DNA of 64,000 bases, taken from the NCBI GenBank assembly GCA_030145305.1, contig JAQYVX010000004.1, positions 124,001 to 188,000 of the forward strand, read 5' to 3'. The DNA comes from Halarcobacter sp. GTDB taxonomy: Bacteria; Campylobacterota; Campylobacteria; Campylobacterales; Arcobacteraceae. The number at the start of each line of letters is the position of its first letter. Position 1 is the stretch's first letter. The position numbers were made by a program, and so were the translations under genes. This document shows positions 46,641 to 55,937 of this stretch, one piece after another. The notes beneath the pieces were generated by a model that was not told where the DNA came from, did not search any database, and saw nothing but the letters and a program-made list of their open reading frames with translations.

Positions 46641-49412
46641 CTAAATAACTCTTGTAAACTCTTCAAAAAGCTTATCACTTAGAGGGTTTTCTAATCTTAG
46701 TTCTAAATTTATTGGTTTATTTCCTTCATACTTAGAACTATTTGCTTTTCCCAAATATATAAAACCTTGAACTTTTTTATCCACATGGGAAGATTTTCTA
46801 ACAAAAATATGAAGTTTTACTTTTTCATTTATATTTTCACATAATCTCTTACCATCACCTTTTTCTTGGGTATGGCTAGGTTTGCTTGAATAAGTAAAAA
46901 GTTCTTTTGAAAGAAAAGCATTGTGATAATTTGAAGCTTTTGAAAACTTCTCTTTTTCAATTGTTATAAATAGAAAAAAGTCATCATTATATTTTAAAAA
47001 TCCACTTCCCCTAAAAGAAGAATGTATTTTATTAAAATTACATAATTGCGCAATATTAAGCATATTGTATTTTTCATAAAGTTTAAAAAATGGTAAGCCA
47101 AAATCTTTATTTCCAAAAGATTTTTCATAAGTTAATATTCCATAATTTAAACTATCTTCAAAAATTTCTTTATACTTTTCATTTTCTAAAAGTGTTTCAA
47201 ACTCTTTTGTTTTTTTTAATTTATTTTCTTTAAATTCTACAAGTTTTAGAGATCTACTTATTTGTCCACTATCAAAATAATTTTGATTTAAATATAAAAA
47301 ACTATGTAAAATAGTCTCTTCATTTACCTTTTGTAAATACTTATTTAAAATCATTAAAGCTATTTTCTTATCACAAAAATTATTACTAAGAAGATACTTT
47401 AAAATTACAAATTCATACACTCTTTTTATAGGTAATAAAGACTGAATAAATCTTAGTGCTTTTATAAAATCTTGATTTTCTAGAAGAGTTTTTATTTCTT
47501 TTTTCTTTTCAACTTTTGATAAAAACTCTATATATGATTTTGATTCGCTTATAAAAGGAAGTGGACTTATAAGCTCATCATAATTTATAAAATCTATTAG
47601 TCTAGGAATTTTATTTCCTAAAATTGTTTTAAACTCATAATACTCTTCTTTCAAATATTTCATAGAATTAAAGTTTTCATTATCTATTTGTTCTAAAATT
47701 CTTTGTTTTGAAATTTCATCCATTGAGATAAAAGCATTATTTATATTTGCAAAATTATTTAAAAGTGATATTTTTAAACTCTCTTTATCAATTGCTTTAT
47801 TTCCTATTAGGGCAAGAGCTATTAAATAAGCCTTATTATGATTTCCTATAAAATCAAGTAAAGTCAAAAACTCTTTGTTTTTATGCTTTCGTAAACCCCT
47901 TCCTAATTGCTGTATAAAGACAATTGAAGAAGAAGTTGGTCTTAGCATTAAAACTGTGTTAATTGAAGGAATATCAACTCCTTCGTTGAAAATATCAACT
48001 GTGAAAATCACTTCTAATTTATCATTTTCATTTTCCAGTTTTTCTATTATCTCTTCTCTTTTAAAAATAGAATCCTCACTTAATAAAGAGCATGAGATTA
48101 TTCCTCTTTTGTTAAACTCCTCACTCATATATAAAGCATGTTCTTTTGAAGCACAAAAACCTAATACTTTTCTTTTATTCCCTGAAAAGGAGTAAAATTT
48201 CATCTTTTCAATTATATAATCAACTCTTCTATTCACCATCAAAAGTTTTGCTACTTCACTAATTTTTGATAAATCAATATTTTCAAAATCAATTTGTTTT
48301 ATATCACTAATTCCATAATAATGAAAAGGAGATACAAGATTATTTTCTAAGGCTTCATTTAATCTAATATCACAAGCAATATTGTCATCAAAAACTTCAT
48401 AAATAGAATTATCATCACTTCTATTTGGAGTAGCTGTTAATCCTAATAAAAATTTTGGATTAAAATATTCTAATACTTTTTTGTAAGATGGACTTGTTAT
48501 ATGATGGGCTTCATCAACAATAATATAATCAAACTGCTCTTTCGTAAAGTTTGAATAATTTGAACTTAATGTTTGAATAGTTGCAAAAATATAAACTTTC
48601 TCTTCTTCTTTTTTATTCCCTGTGTACAAGCCACAAGAAACTCCATTTATAATATCTTCAAAACTTTGTTTTGCTTTTAGTAAAATATTTTCTCTATGAA
48701 CTATAAAAAGAAGTCTTTTTGCTTTATACTTTTTTACATCAAAAGCTGCTAAAAAAGTTTTTCCTGAACCTGTTGCAGCTATTACTAGTGCTTTTTTTTC
48801 GCCTTTTAATCGCAAGAATTCTAAATTTTCTAAGGCTTTTTCTTGCATAGAGTTTATTTTAAACTCTTTTTTGTAAATAAATTGTTCGGGTTTTATCTGT
48901 TTTAAAAAGCTTTTATAGCTTTCTAAAAAAGGCTTATCTACAAAAAAAGAATCTTTCCAAAGTAAATCAAATTCGTTTAACAAAGAGTTTAAAAACTCAT
49001 CTTCTTTTTTAGAAATTGTTTTTATATTCCATTCAATATTAGTTTTAAAAGCACTTGCTGTTATATTTGAAGAACCTAATAAAATTTTGTAATCTTCTTC
49101 AAATTCAAAAATATATGCTTTGGGATGGAAGCCAATATTTTTTATAGAACAATCATAAATTTTAAGTTCTATGTTTTTAAATTCAAGAATCTTTTCCAAA
49201 GCTTTTGCTTCGGTAAAATTTAAATAAGTAGAAGTAAGTATCTTCCCTTTTATATTTTTTTCTTCAGCTAAGGCAAAAGAATCTAATAAAAGTTGAAGCC
49301 CTGAAAAGTTTATAAATGCTACATTAAAAGTAAAAGATTTACATTCACTTAAAAGTAAAATAAACTCATTATAAAAGTTTGAAACAGCACCATTTGTAAT
49401 TAGTTTATTCAA
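46641..49412 (-). CDS. PLD-like nuclease / SF2 helicase / DUF3427 protein
   Basis: 923 residues. An N-terminal phospholipase D-like domain has the H-x-K motif (H96, K98 in 'IGFHPKAYIFEF') and a downstream 'ILLGSSNITASAF', as in BfiI-type nucleases. The helicase core follows: Walker A 'AATGSGKT' (about 212-219), DEAHH (300-304), 'GLTATPNRSDD' and arginine-finger motif 'QQLGRGLRKHK'. The rest, ending near the C-terminus with 'RGSGFLKYNDDFFLFITIEK', fits DUF3427. Start is TTG. Such fusions suggest ATP-driven DNA processing, plausibly phage defence. It lies 14 bp after glucokinase, an odd partner, and about 1.3 kb from the R-M system. Confidence 0.82.
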   Translation of the reverse strand: MNKLITNGAVSNFYNEFILLLSECKSFTFNVAFINFSGLQLLLDSFALAEEKNIKGKILTSTYLNFTEAKALEKILEFKNIELKIYDCSIKNIGFHPKAYIFEFEEDYKILLGSSNITASAFKTNIEWNIKTISKKEDEFLNSLLNEFDLLWKDSFFVDKPFLESYKSFLKQIKPEQFIYKKEFKINSMQEKALENLEFLRLKGEKKALVIAATGSGKTFLAAFDVKKYKAKRLLFIVHRENILLKAKQSFEDIINGVSCGLYTGNKKEEEKVYIFATIQTLSSNYSNFTKEQFDYIIVDEAHHITSPSYKKVLEYFNPKFLLGLTATPNRSDDNSIYEVFDDNIACDIRLNEALENNLVSPFHYYGISDIKQIDFENIDLSKISEVAKLLMVNRRVDYIIEKMKFYSFSGNKRKVLGFCASKEHALYMSEEFNKRGIISCSLLSEDSIFKREEIIEKLENENDKLEVIFTVDIFNEGVDIPSINTVLMLRPTSSSIVFIQQLGRGLRKHKNKEFLTLLDFIGNHNKAYLIALALIGNKAIDKESLKISLLNNFANINNAFISMDEISKQRILEQIDNENFNSMKYLKEEYYEFKTILGNKIPRLIDFINYDELISPLPFISESKSYIEFLSKVEKKKEIKTLLENQDFIKALRFIQSLLPIKRVYEFVILKYLLSNNFCDKKIALMILNKYLQKVNEETILHSFLYLNQNYFDSGQISRSLKLVEFKENKLKKTKEFETLLENEKYKEIFEDSLNYGILTYEKSFGNKDFGLPFFKLYEKYNMLNIAQLCNFNKIHSSFRGSGFLKYNDDFFLFITIEKEKFSKASNYHNAFLSKELFTYSSKPSHTQEKGDGKRLCENINEKVKLHIFVRKSSHVDKKVQGFIYLGKANSSKYEGNKPINLELRLENPLSDKLFEEFTRVI

Positions 49413-49426
49413 ATAAAAACTCTTTT

Positions 49427-50431
49427 TTAGTCTATCTTATTTAAGTAAACTAATTTATCAAAAGCAAATCTAGCAGCACCTAATAAAGCCGTTTCTTGAT
49501 TTAAAGATACTTTTAATTTAATACCTCTTAACATCTCTTCAAATCTTCCTTTACTAAAAAAAGAGTTTAAAAAATAATCACTTTTAAGTATAGGCAAAAT
49601 CTTTGGAGCTATTCCACCACCAATATAAACCCCACCTAAAGACATACATTTTAAGGCTAAATTTCCAGCTTCTGCTGCATAAATTTCCGCAAAAAGACGT
49701 AAAGCTTCTAAACATAAAGGATCTTTATTATTTAAAGCACATTGGCTTACCATGGCACTTTTATCTTCATCTTCTTTTATATTTAACATAGCTTGAGGTT
49801 CTTTTGCAAATCCGCTTTCTAATAAAAATTCATATATTGTATAAATTCCAGCGCCTGATACTATTCTTTCATAAGAAACATGGCCGGGGTATCTTCTTCT
49901 AAGCCAAGTTAATAATTCATCTTGTGTAGAAGAGATTGGGGCAAAATCTGTATGCCCTCCTTCTGTTCCTATTGGGTGATAATCTTTTCCATCAAAAAAT
50001 AGAATTGCTTCACCCAAGCCAGTGCCTGCTGCAATTACTGCAATATTTCCTTTTGTTTCTCTTCCTGTTGGATTTAAAGAAATAAATTCATCATCTTTTA
50101 AATACAACATCCCATAAGCTGTTGCTTCTAAATCATTTAAAAGTTTTACCTTGTTTGTATTTAATTGTTCTTTTAAATCAGAGGCTTTTATATCCCAAGG
50201 TAAGTTCGTAGTTCTACATCTTTCATTTATAATAGGACCTGCAATTCCTAGGCAAAGAGCTTCTACTTTTGTGATTGAAGTTGATTTTTTAAAAGCTTCT
50301 ATTAAATCTGAAAACTTAGCATAATCTTTACTTGCGAACTGTTCTTGAGCTATGATTTTTAATTCATTTTCTTCAAGTTCATAAAGTGCCAAATTTACTT
50401 TTGTTCCACCAATATCACCAGCTAAAATCAT
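49427..50431 (-). CDS. glk: Glucokinase
   Basis: 334 residues, the length of the proteobacterial Glk family. Phosphate-binding 'LAGDIGGTKVNLALYE' is at the N-terminus, and glucose-site segments are 'NDLEATAYGM' and 'IGTEGGHTDFAP'. It phosphorylates glucose with ATP. Most Campylobacterota lack glucokinase and do not use glucose, so its presence is notable. It starts 20 bp after the phosphorylase-kinase-like gene, which may release or control release of glucose from an alpha-glucan. Confidence 0.93.
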   Translation of the reverse strand: MILAGDIGGTKVNLALYELEENELKIIAQEQFASKDYAKFSDLIEAFKKSTSITKVEALCLGIAGPIINERCRTTNLPWDIKASDLKEQLNTNKVKLLNDLEATAYGMLYLKDDEFISLNPTGRETKGNIAVIAAGTGLGEAILFFDGKDYHPIGTEGGHTDFAPISSTQDELLTWLRRRYPGHVSYERIVSGAGIYTIYEFLLESGFAKEPQAMLNIKEDEDKSAMVSQCALNNKDPLCLEALRLFAEIYAAEAGNLALKCMSLGGVYIGGGIAPKILPILKSDYFLNSFFSKGRFEEMLRGIKLKVSLNQETALLGAARFAFDKLVYLNKID

Positions 50432-50451
50432 TTTATTACCTTTTTCTATTT

Positions 50452-53400
50452 TTATTCTTCAATTTTTATCAAATTCATTAATGCTTTGATAAAAAATTCT
50501 TCAGTTTTATTTGGTGCAAGTTTATAAAAAGCACTCCAAGCTTGTCCTTTTTGTTCATCATAGTTATCCATATTATGATTTTCTTTCCATGAAATTCTAA
50601 CTGCATGCCCAATTATTACATCAAGAATTAAATCATCATCAACTTTTATATCAGGATTATTTTTAAAGAATTTAGAAAGACTTTCTAAGGCTTCTATATT
50701 TAATTTTTTATAATCAGGAGCTTCGATACTTTGAATTAAAGAATCCACTCTAAGCTCAAAAGTTCTTTCTCCAGCTGTCGTTTCTAAAGTAAATTCTGAA
50801 CCAATTCTAGAGCTTAAATTATATTTATCTCCAATTACTAAACCATTACACTGTTGCAATAAATACCAAATATTTTTACAAAAGACTGAAGATAACCTAG
50901 CTATCATCCCTGTCTCTTTTCTCCAAACAGACCAATCAGCTACTTCTTTTTCATCAAATTCTTCTTTGCTTATTTCATCTTTATTTAAAACTCCTGAAGC
51001 ATAAAGGTTTTCATGACTTATCATCTGCATTGATTTTTTTGTATAAGAGCTTAAAACTACTTTTAAAGCTTCATAAATATCATGGGGAGCAAGACTTAAT
51101 AAAACTTCATAAGAATCTGCTATTTGAAGGTTTTGTTCTTTACTTATTTTAGAAACTAATAGCTGAACAAAATACCAAGTTCTAATTGTAATTATATTTT
51201 CAAAAAGATGTGCTTGTGTTCTTAAAAGATGTCCTAAATGCAACATAATTTCTTGAGTTAATACATTTTCAGCATCATTTTTGCCACAATATTCTTTTAT
51301 TGTTTTTATTATTATTGAACTTTCCTGAGGTTTTGAAAAAGTTGCTTTTTCACTATATGCTCTTCCAACAGCTAAACGTTTTTGTCTAATTACAACTTCT
51401 AATAAAGCATCTTCTAAACGCTCATCATTTATTCCTGTTATATCTGCAATTTTCCGCACTAATGCCCAATCATGAGTTGAAGTTGCATACTCATAATAGT
51501 GTTGTGCAATTTGTGATAAACTTAAATTTTGTCCATCATAAAAAATCTCATAATCTTTACTTAAACGATTCCATAAAATTTTTAGAACATGTGTTTTTGT
51601 TTTAAAATCTACTTCATTTTGCAAAAGTTGTATCAAGTCATGGTCATTTTTAAATTCCAAATTATAAAGATTTTCAAAATTAAATTTTTCATCACTATTA
51701 CCTAAAAATGAAGAACTATAAAAAGTTTCATTTTTTAGTTTTGAAGTATAACTTTCTAATTTATATCCATGCAAATTGTCAATAGTTTCAACACCTGCTG
51801 TTTTTAATAATTGCTCTAAAGGTCCTACTTTAACACCTATATCATCGCTTTGTCCTGCTTGTAAATCATGAAGAAGTTCTACAACTTCATTTTTATTCTT
51901 ATCATTAAGCATATCTTCTCTAATTAAAAGCGGTAAAATGGGTTGTCCAGCTTGATCCCAATGTTCGGATAAAAATTTTATTGAAGATTTAAACTGTTCA
52001 ACTAAAAGTTTATTATCATAAGAAAAATAAAAACCTTTTGGATTAAAATAATATGGCAAAAATATAATATGCTCACCTGCTAAAATATGTAATCTTGCAG
52101 TTGTAATTGAACGAGGCATCCAAGAAGGTCGTCCACTTAAAAGTAATTTATCATTTTTACCAAGTTGTTCATGTACCTTTGATAATTGTGTAGCTTGCAT
52201 AATTTTAACACTATTTAATTCTTCTAAAGTTTCACTATTAAACCCTAGATTTAGTATTTTTTGTTTTACAATTTCATTTTCACTTAAAAAAGCAACCATT
52301 GGAGTTGTACTTCTTTTATGACCTATTCTTTGTCTTCTATTTAAAGGATCTATATCTCCTGGCCTTAAAATTCCTTCTAATATCATATCTGAAAGCATAT
52401 GCAAACTTTGAGCCCAAACTAAAGGTACATTTTCATTAGGAACTCTTTTTTGGCTTCCAGGATTCTCTTTTTCAGCTTTTATTAGTTCTTCTGGAACATA
52501 ATATAATTCAGGCAAAAGTTTTATTCCATCTTCTTCTATAAAAAGTGGTTCTAACTTTTTCTTCCAATATTCTATCTCATCTTTTTTCTCTCTCATTAAA
52601 GAATCAAGTAAAAAATAAGTAAAAAATAGTGGCCACTCAGATTCAATATGCTCAAACTCTTTTAGTTCACTAGACTCATAATGAAGCCTTGAACTATCTT
52701 CTATCATACTTTGGTGACCATCACGCAAGAACCTTTTACAACCATAGTTTCCTTGAAGTTTTTTTATGATTTTTTTTCTAGTTTTATTTACTATCTCATT
52801 ATTCTCAATCGCATATGCTGGGTAACCAATAATACTTAAAAGTGCTGCATCTGTCTCTTTAGAACTTGATTCTCTAGGAAGTAATCCATGTAAAGTAAAT
52901 CTTGATCTTGCTATATCACTTGGCACTACATGAATAACTGCTTCTTTGCTTAAAACATTTCCAAAGAGGTTAAAACCATCTAAGACTTCAAGTGCTGCTT
53001 TTGCCATTCCAACAGAAGAACAGTTTACTTCAGTTGAACCTGTATTAATTTTATGCCCTCTTTCCCAAATCCCAAAATCAGGAGTACAATAAGTTTTTGA
53101 AATATAATGAACTAAATTTTGTACAAAATTAACCTCATCAATTGTATAAATTAATCTCAAACCTGAAGCAGTCATTTGTGCAATCATTAAAAGAAAAAGA
53201 GAAGTTGCATCTAATTGTAAATGTCCCCATTCATCATCTTCTACAACTGGAAGTCCCGTATTTGTTCCATACTTTGCATGTAAAGAATCAATTGGCTCTA
53301 AGCTATTTTTGAATTTTTCTACTTTATTAGATTGTCTCATCATTGAAGATAAAAGACCTCTCATTAGTTTTACTACACTTTGAGAAAGCAAATAAGTTTT

Positions 53401-53622
53401 TGCATTATCTGGATTGTATTTTTTATAAGATAAAGCTAAACCCCAAACACAAAGTATGCTATAAACATTATCTCTAACCCAAGCATCAGTATAATCTCCA
53501 TGGGCTGTAATTGCAGTACTAGCAGGGAGTAATCCTGTTATTGGATCTTGTCTTGTTAAAATAATTTTATCTACTAATTTATAATATTTTTCTAATGCAG
53601 AGTTTAATTCGTCTGTCTTCAT
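50452..53622 (-). CDS. Phosphorylase kinase alpha/beta-like, GH15-related protein
   Basis: 1056 residues. The first about 400 residues form an (alpha/alpha)6 glucoamylase-like (GH15) domain with segments such as 'GDYTDAWVRDNVYSILCVWG', 'WGHLQLDATSLFLLMIAQMT', 'GIWERGHKINTGSTEVNCSS' and 'YGCKRFLRDGHQSM'. These recall the regulatory alpha/beta subunits of animal phosphorylase kinase very closely, as does 'LTQEIMLHLGHLLRTQ' further on. Nearly the whole length seems alignable. No kinase domain is present. In bacteria the role is unknown; the glucokinase gene 20 bp downstream suggests alpha-glucan hydrolysis or its control. The protein appears intact and cytoplasmic (no signal peptide). Confidence 0.85.
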   Translation of the reverse strand: MKTDELNSALEKYYKLVDKIILTRQDPITGLLPASTAITAHGDYTDAWVRDNVYSILCVWGLALSYKKYNPDNAKTYLLSQSVVKLMRGLLSSMMRQSNKVEKFKNSLEPIDSLHAKYGTNTGLPVVEDDEWGHLQLDATSLFLLMIAQMTASGLRLIYTIDEVNFVQNLVHYISKTYCTPDFGIWERGHKINTGSTEVNCSSVGMAKAALEVLDGFNLFGNVLSKEAVIHVVPSDIARSRFTLHGLLPRESSSKETDAALLSIIGYPAYAIENNEIVNKTRKKIIKKLQGNYGCKRFLRDGHQSMIEDSSRLHYESSELKEFEHIESEWPLFFTYFLLDSLMREKKDEIEYWKKKLEPLFIEEDGIKLLPELYYVPEELIKAEKENPGSQKRVPNENVPLVWAQSLHMLSDMILEGILRPGDIDPLNRRQRIGHKRSTTPMVAFLSENEIVKQKILNLGFNSETLEELNSVKIMQATQLSKVHEQLGKNDKLLLSGRPSWMPRSITTARLHILAGEHIIFLPYYFNPKGFYFSYDNKLLVEQFKSSIKFLSEHWDQAGQPILPLLIREDMLNDKNKNEVVELLHDLQAGQSDDIGVKVGPLEQLLKTAGVETIDNLHGYKLESYTSKLKNETFYSSSFLGNSDEKFNFENLYNLEFKNDHDLIQLLQNEVDFKTKTHVLKILWNRLSKDYEIFYDGQNLSLSQIAQHYYEYATSTHDWALVRKIADITGINDERLEDALLEVVIRQKRLAVGRAYSEKATFSKPQESSIIIKTIKEYCGKNDAENVLTQEIMLHLGHLLRTQAHLFENIITIRTWYFVQLLVSKISKEQNLQIADSYEVLLSLAPHDIYEALKVVLSSYTKKSMQMISHENLYASGVLNKDEISKEEFDEKEVADWSVWRKETGMIARLSSVFCKNIWYLLQQCNGLVIGDKYNLSSRIGSEFTLETTAGERTFELRVDSLIQSIEAPDYKKLNIEALESLSKFFKNNPDIKVDDDLILDVIIGHAVRISWKENHNMDNYDEQKGQAWSAFYKLAPNKTEEFFIKALMNLIKIEE

Positions 53623-53717
53623 TTAAAATGCCTTTTATTTAAAAAAATATTATACGAAACTTTTATTAATAAAGAGTTTTTAATATAAATTAACTTCTAT
53701 TAAGTAGTTCTTTTTTA

Positions 53718-53735
53718 TTCTAAATAAATTTAGAA
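53718..53735. promoter_or_regulatory. Palindrome in the hox / phosphorylase-kinase-like divergent promoter region
   Basis: A perfect 18-bp palindrome, TTCTAAAT-AA-ATTTAGAA, lies in the 219-bp region between the divergent genes. It is centred about 73 bp upstream of the hox -10 box. Symmetry suggests a binding site for a dimeric regulator. Which gene it serves is unknown. Confidence 0.4.
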
Positions 53736-53798
53736 TAGAGATTAGTAAATATTATAATTTTTATACATATTTCGAATCTATTTGTAACTTTTTCCTAG

Positions 53799-53804
53799 TA
53801 TAAT
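53799..53804 (+). promoter_or_regulatory. Candidate -10 box of the hox operon
   Basis: TATAAT in 'CCTAGTATAATTAGAG', 37 bp before the hoxE start codon, in an otherwise AT-rich stretch. It is the best sigma-70-type match in the region. Confidence 0.5.
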
Positions 53805-53841
53805 TAGAGTATGAGAATTAATACTTAAAAAGGATAGATTT

Positions 53842-54324
53842 GTGATTTCTACAGTTTTAAAAGATGACCGATATAAAATGGTCGAAAAAACAATGAAAAA
53901 ATTAAATTATGATAAAAGTGCTCTTATTGAGACTTTACATACCGCCCAAGAAACATTTGGATATTTAGAAAATGAGACTTTAAAATTTATTGCAAGACGA
54001 CTTAAACTTCCCTATTCAAAAGTTTATGGGGTTGCAACATTTTATCACTTCTTTAGATTAAAACCAAAAGGTAAACATACAGTTGTTGTTTGTATGGGGA
54101 CGGCCTGTTATATTAAGGATGCAAGTAATATTTTAAAAAAACTTGAAGAAAGATTTAATATTAAAGCAGGAGAAACTACTAAAGATGAACTTTTATCTTT
54201 AGTAAGTGCAAGATGTGTTGGCTCTTGTTCTCTTGCTCCAATAGCAATCTATGATAATAAAGCAATTGGTCATTTAGAAATTGAACAATCTGTAAAAGAA
54301 GCGGAGGAATTAGTAAAATGTTAA
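53842..54324 (+). CDS. hoxE: Bidirectional hydrogenase diaphorase subunit HoxE
   Basis: 160 residues. A NuoE-like thioredoxin-fold protein with four [2Fe-2S] cysteines: C84 and C89 ('VVVCMGTACY'), C125 and C129 ('SARCVGSCSLAP'). It passes electrons within the diaphorase module of the NAD(H)-linked [NiFe] hydrogenase. The start is a GTG with AAAAGGATAG upstream. It heads the operon hoxE-F-U-Y-H-W and overlaps hoxF by 7 bp. Confidence 0.93.
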   Translation: MISTVLKDDRYKMVEKTMKKLNYDKSALIETLHTAQETFGYLENETLKFIARRLKLPYSKVYGVATFYHFFRLKPKGKHTVVVCMGTACYIKDASNILKKLEERFNIKAGETTKDELLSLVSARCVGSCSLAPIAIYDNKAIGHLEIEQSVKEAEELVKC

Positions 54325-55937
54325 ATTCATTAGAAGAATTACAAGAATTAGCTGCCCAAAAAAGAGATTTAAAAAGAAACTCTCATGAAGAACTTAGAGT
54401 TTGTATTGGAAGTTCTTGTGCTGCTTTAAATGCAGATACTTTACTTAAAGATTTAAAAAAAGAAGTCAAAAATAATGGCTTGGATGAAAGATGTAAAGTA
54501 AAAGGTGTTGGATGTAATGGCCTTTGTTCTGAAGCTATTATGGTAGCGCATTATCATAAAGAAGGAGACAAGGAATCAATTTATAGTAAAATTGATACTT
54601 CAAATACTAAAGATTTTATAGATATGCTTAATTCTCAAACAAATATTGCACAAAAAAAGTGTGATACCTCTGTTCCTTTTTTCACAAAACAGAAAAAAAT
54701 TGTATTAGAAAACGCAGGAATAGTTGACCCTGATGATATTGATGATTATATCGCATATGATGGTTACCTTGCACTTTATAAAGCATTAGATGAAATGACT
54801 CCACAAGAAGTAATAAATGAAATAAAAACTTCAGGACTAAGAGGTCGTGGTGGAGGTGGTTATCCTACAGGATTAAAATGGGAAGCTGTTTCAAAAGTTG
54901 AAACAGAACAAAAATATATTGTATGTAATGGAGATGAAGGGGATCCAGGCGCTTTTATGGATAGAGCTATCATGGAAGCTGATCCTCATAAAATTATAGA
55001 AGGAATGGCACTTGCAGGATATTCTTGTGGAGCAACTAAAGGCTTTATTTATGTTAGAGCAGAATATCCAATTGCAGTACAAAAACTAAATAAAGCAATT
55101 AAACAAGCTAGAAAAAAAGGAATTTTAGGAAATCAAATTTCTGATAGTGGATTTTCTTTTGATTTAGAAGTAAGACTTGGTGGTGGTGCTTTTGTATGTG
55201 GAGAAGCGACTGCTTTAGTAACTTCAATTGAAGGGAATAGAGGAAATCCTAGACAAAAGCCTCCTCATTTAAGTGATTATGGTTTATGGAAATCACCTAC
55301 AGTTTTAAATAATGTTGAAACATTTGCAAATATTGCTCCTATTATTAGAAATGGGGGAGAATGGTATAACAAAATTGGAACACCTAAATCACCAGGGACA
55401 AAAGTCTTTGCTTTAACAGGACATATTAAAAATACAGGATTAGTAGAAGTTCCAATGGGTATGAGCTTAAGAGAACTTATTTTTGAAGTAGGTGGAGGTT
55501 TGCCCAAAGGAAGAAAACTAAAAGCTATTCAAACAGGAGGACCTAGTGGTGGTTGTATTCCTGAAAATCTTCTTGATGTTTCAGTTGATTATGAATCGTT
55601 AAAAGAGATTGGCTCAATTATGGGAAGTGGAGGATTAATTGTAATGGATGACACTTCTAATATGGTTGAAGTAGCACGTTTCTTTATGGAATTTTGTCAA
55701 AGTGAATCTTGTGGGAAATGTGTTCCTTGTCGGGTAGGAACAGTTGAATTAACTGATTTACTTGATAAATTTATAAATAAAATAGCTACTAAAAGTGATT
55801 TTGAATTACTAAAAAACTTATGTGAAGTTGTGCAAGATTCTTCACTTTGTGGTTTAGGACAAACCGCACCTAATCCTGTACTAAGTACTATAAAATATTT
55901 TGAAAATGAATACCTAGAAGGAATAAAAAATGCTTAA
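54318..55937 (+). CDS. hoxF: Bidirectional hydrogenase NADH-oxidising subunit HoxF
   Basis: 539 residues. The N-terminal thioredoxin-like Fe-S module has Cys29, 34, 66 and 70 ('VCIGSSCAAL', 'GVGCNGLCSEA'). The NuoF-like core follows with the NADH/FMN site 'GLRGRGGGGYPTGLKW' (173-188), and a C-terminal [4Fe-4S] site is 'ESCGKCVPCRVGT' plus 'SLCGLGQ'. It exchanges electrons with NAD(H). It overlaps hoxE by 7 bp and hoxU by 8 bp, so all are translated together. Confidence 0.95.
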   Translation: MLNSLEELQELAAQKRDLKRNSHEELRVCIGSSCAALNADTLLKDLKKEVKNNGLDERCKVKGVGCNGLCSEAIMVAHYHKEGDKESIYSKIDTSNTKDFIDMLNSQTNIAQKKCDTSVPFFTKQKKIVLENAGIVDPDDIDDYIAYDGYLALYKALDEMTPQEVINEIKTSGLRGRGGGGYPTGLKWEAVSKVETEQKYIVCNGDEGDPGAFMDRAIMEADPHKIIEGMALAGYSCGATKGFIYVRAEYPIAVQKLNKAIKQARKKGILGNQISDSGFSFDLEVRLGGGAFVCGEATALVTSIEGNRGNPRQKPPHLSDYGLWKSPTVLNNVETFANIAPIIRNGGEWYNKIGTPKSPGTKVFALTGHIKNTGLVEVPMGMSLRELIFEVGGGLPKGRKLKAIQTGGPSGGCIPENLLDVSVDYESLKEIGSIMGSGGLIVMDDTSNMVEVARFFMEFCQSESCGKCVPCRVGTVELTDLLDKFINKIATKSDFELLKNLCEVVQDSSLCGLGQTAPNPVLSTIKYFENEYLEGIKNA

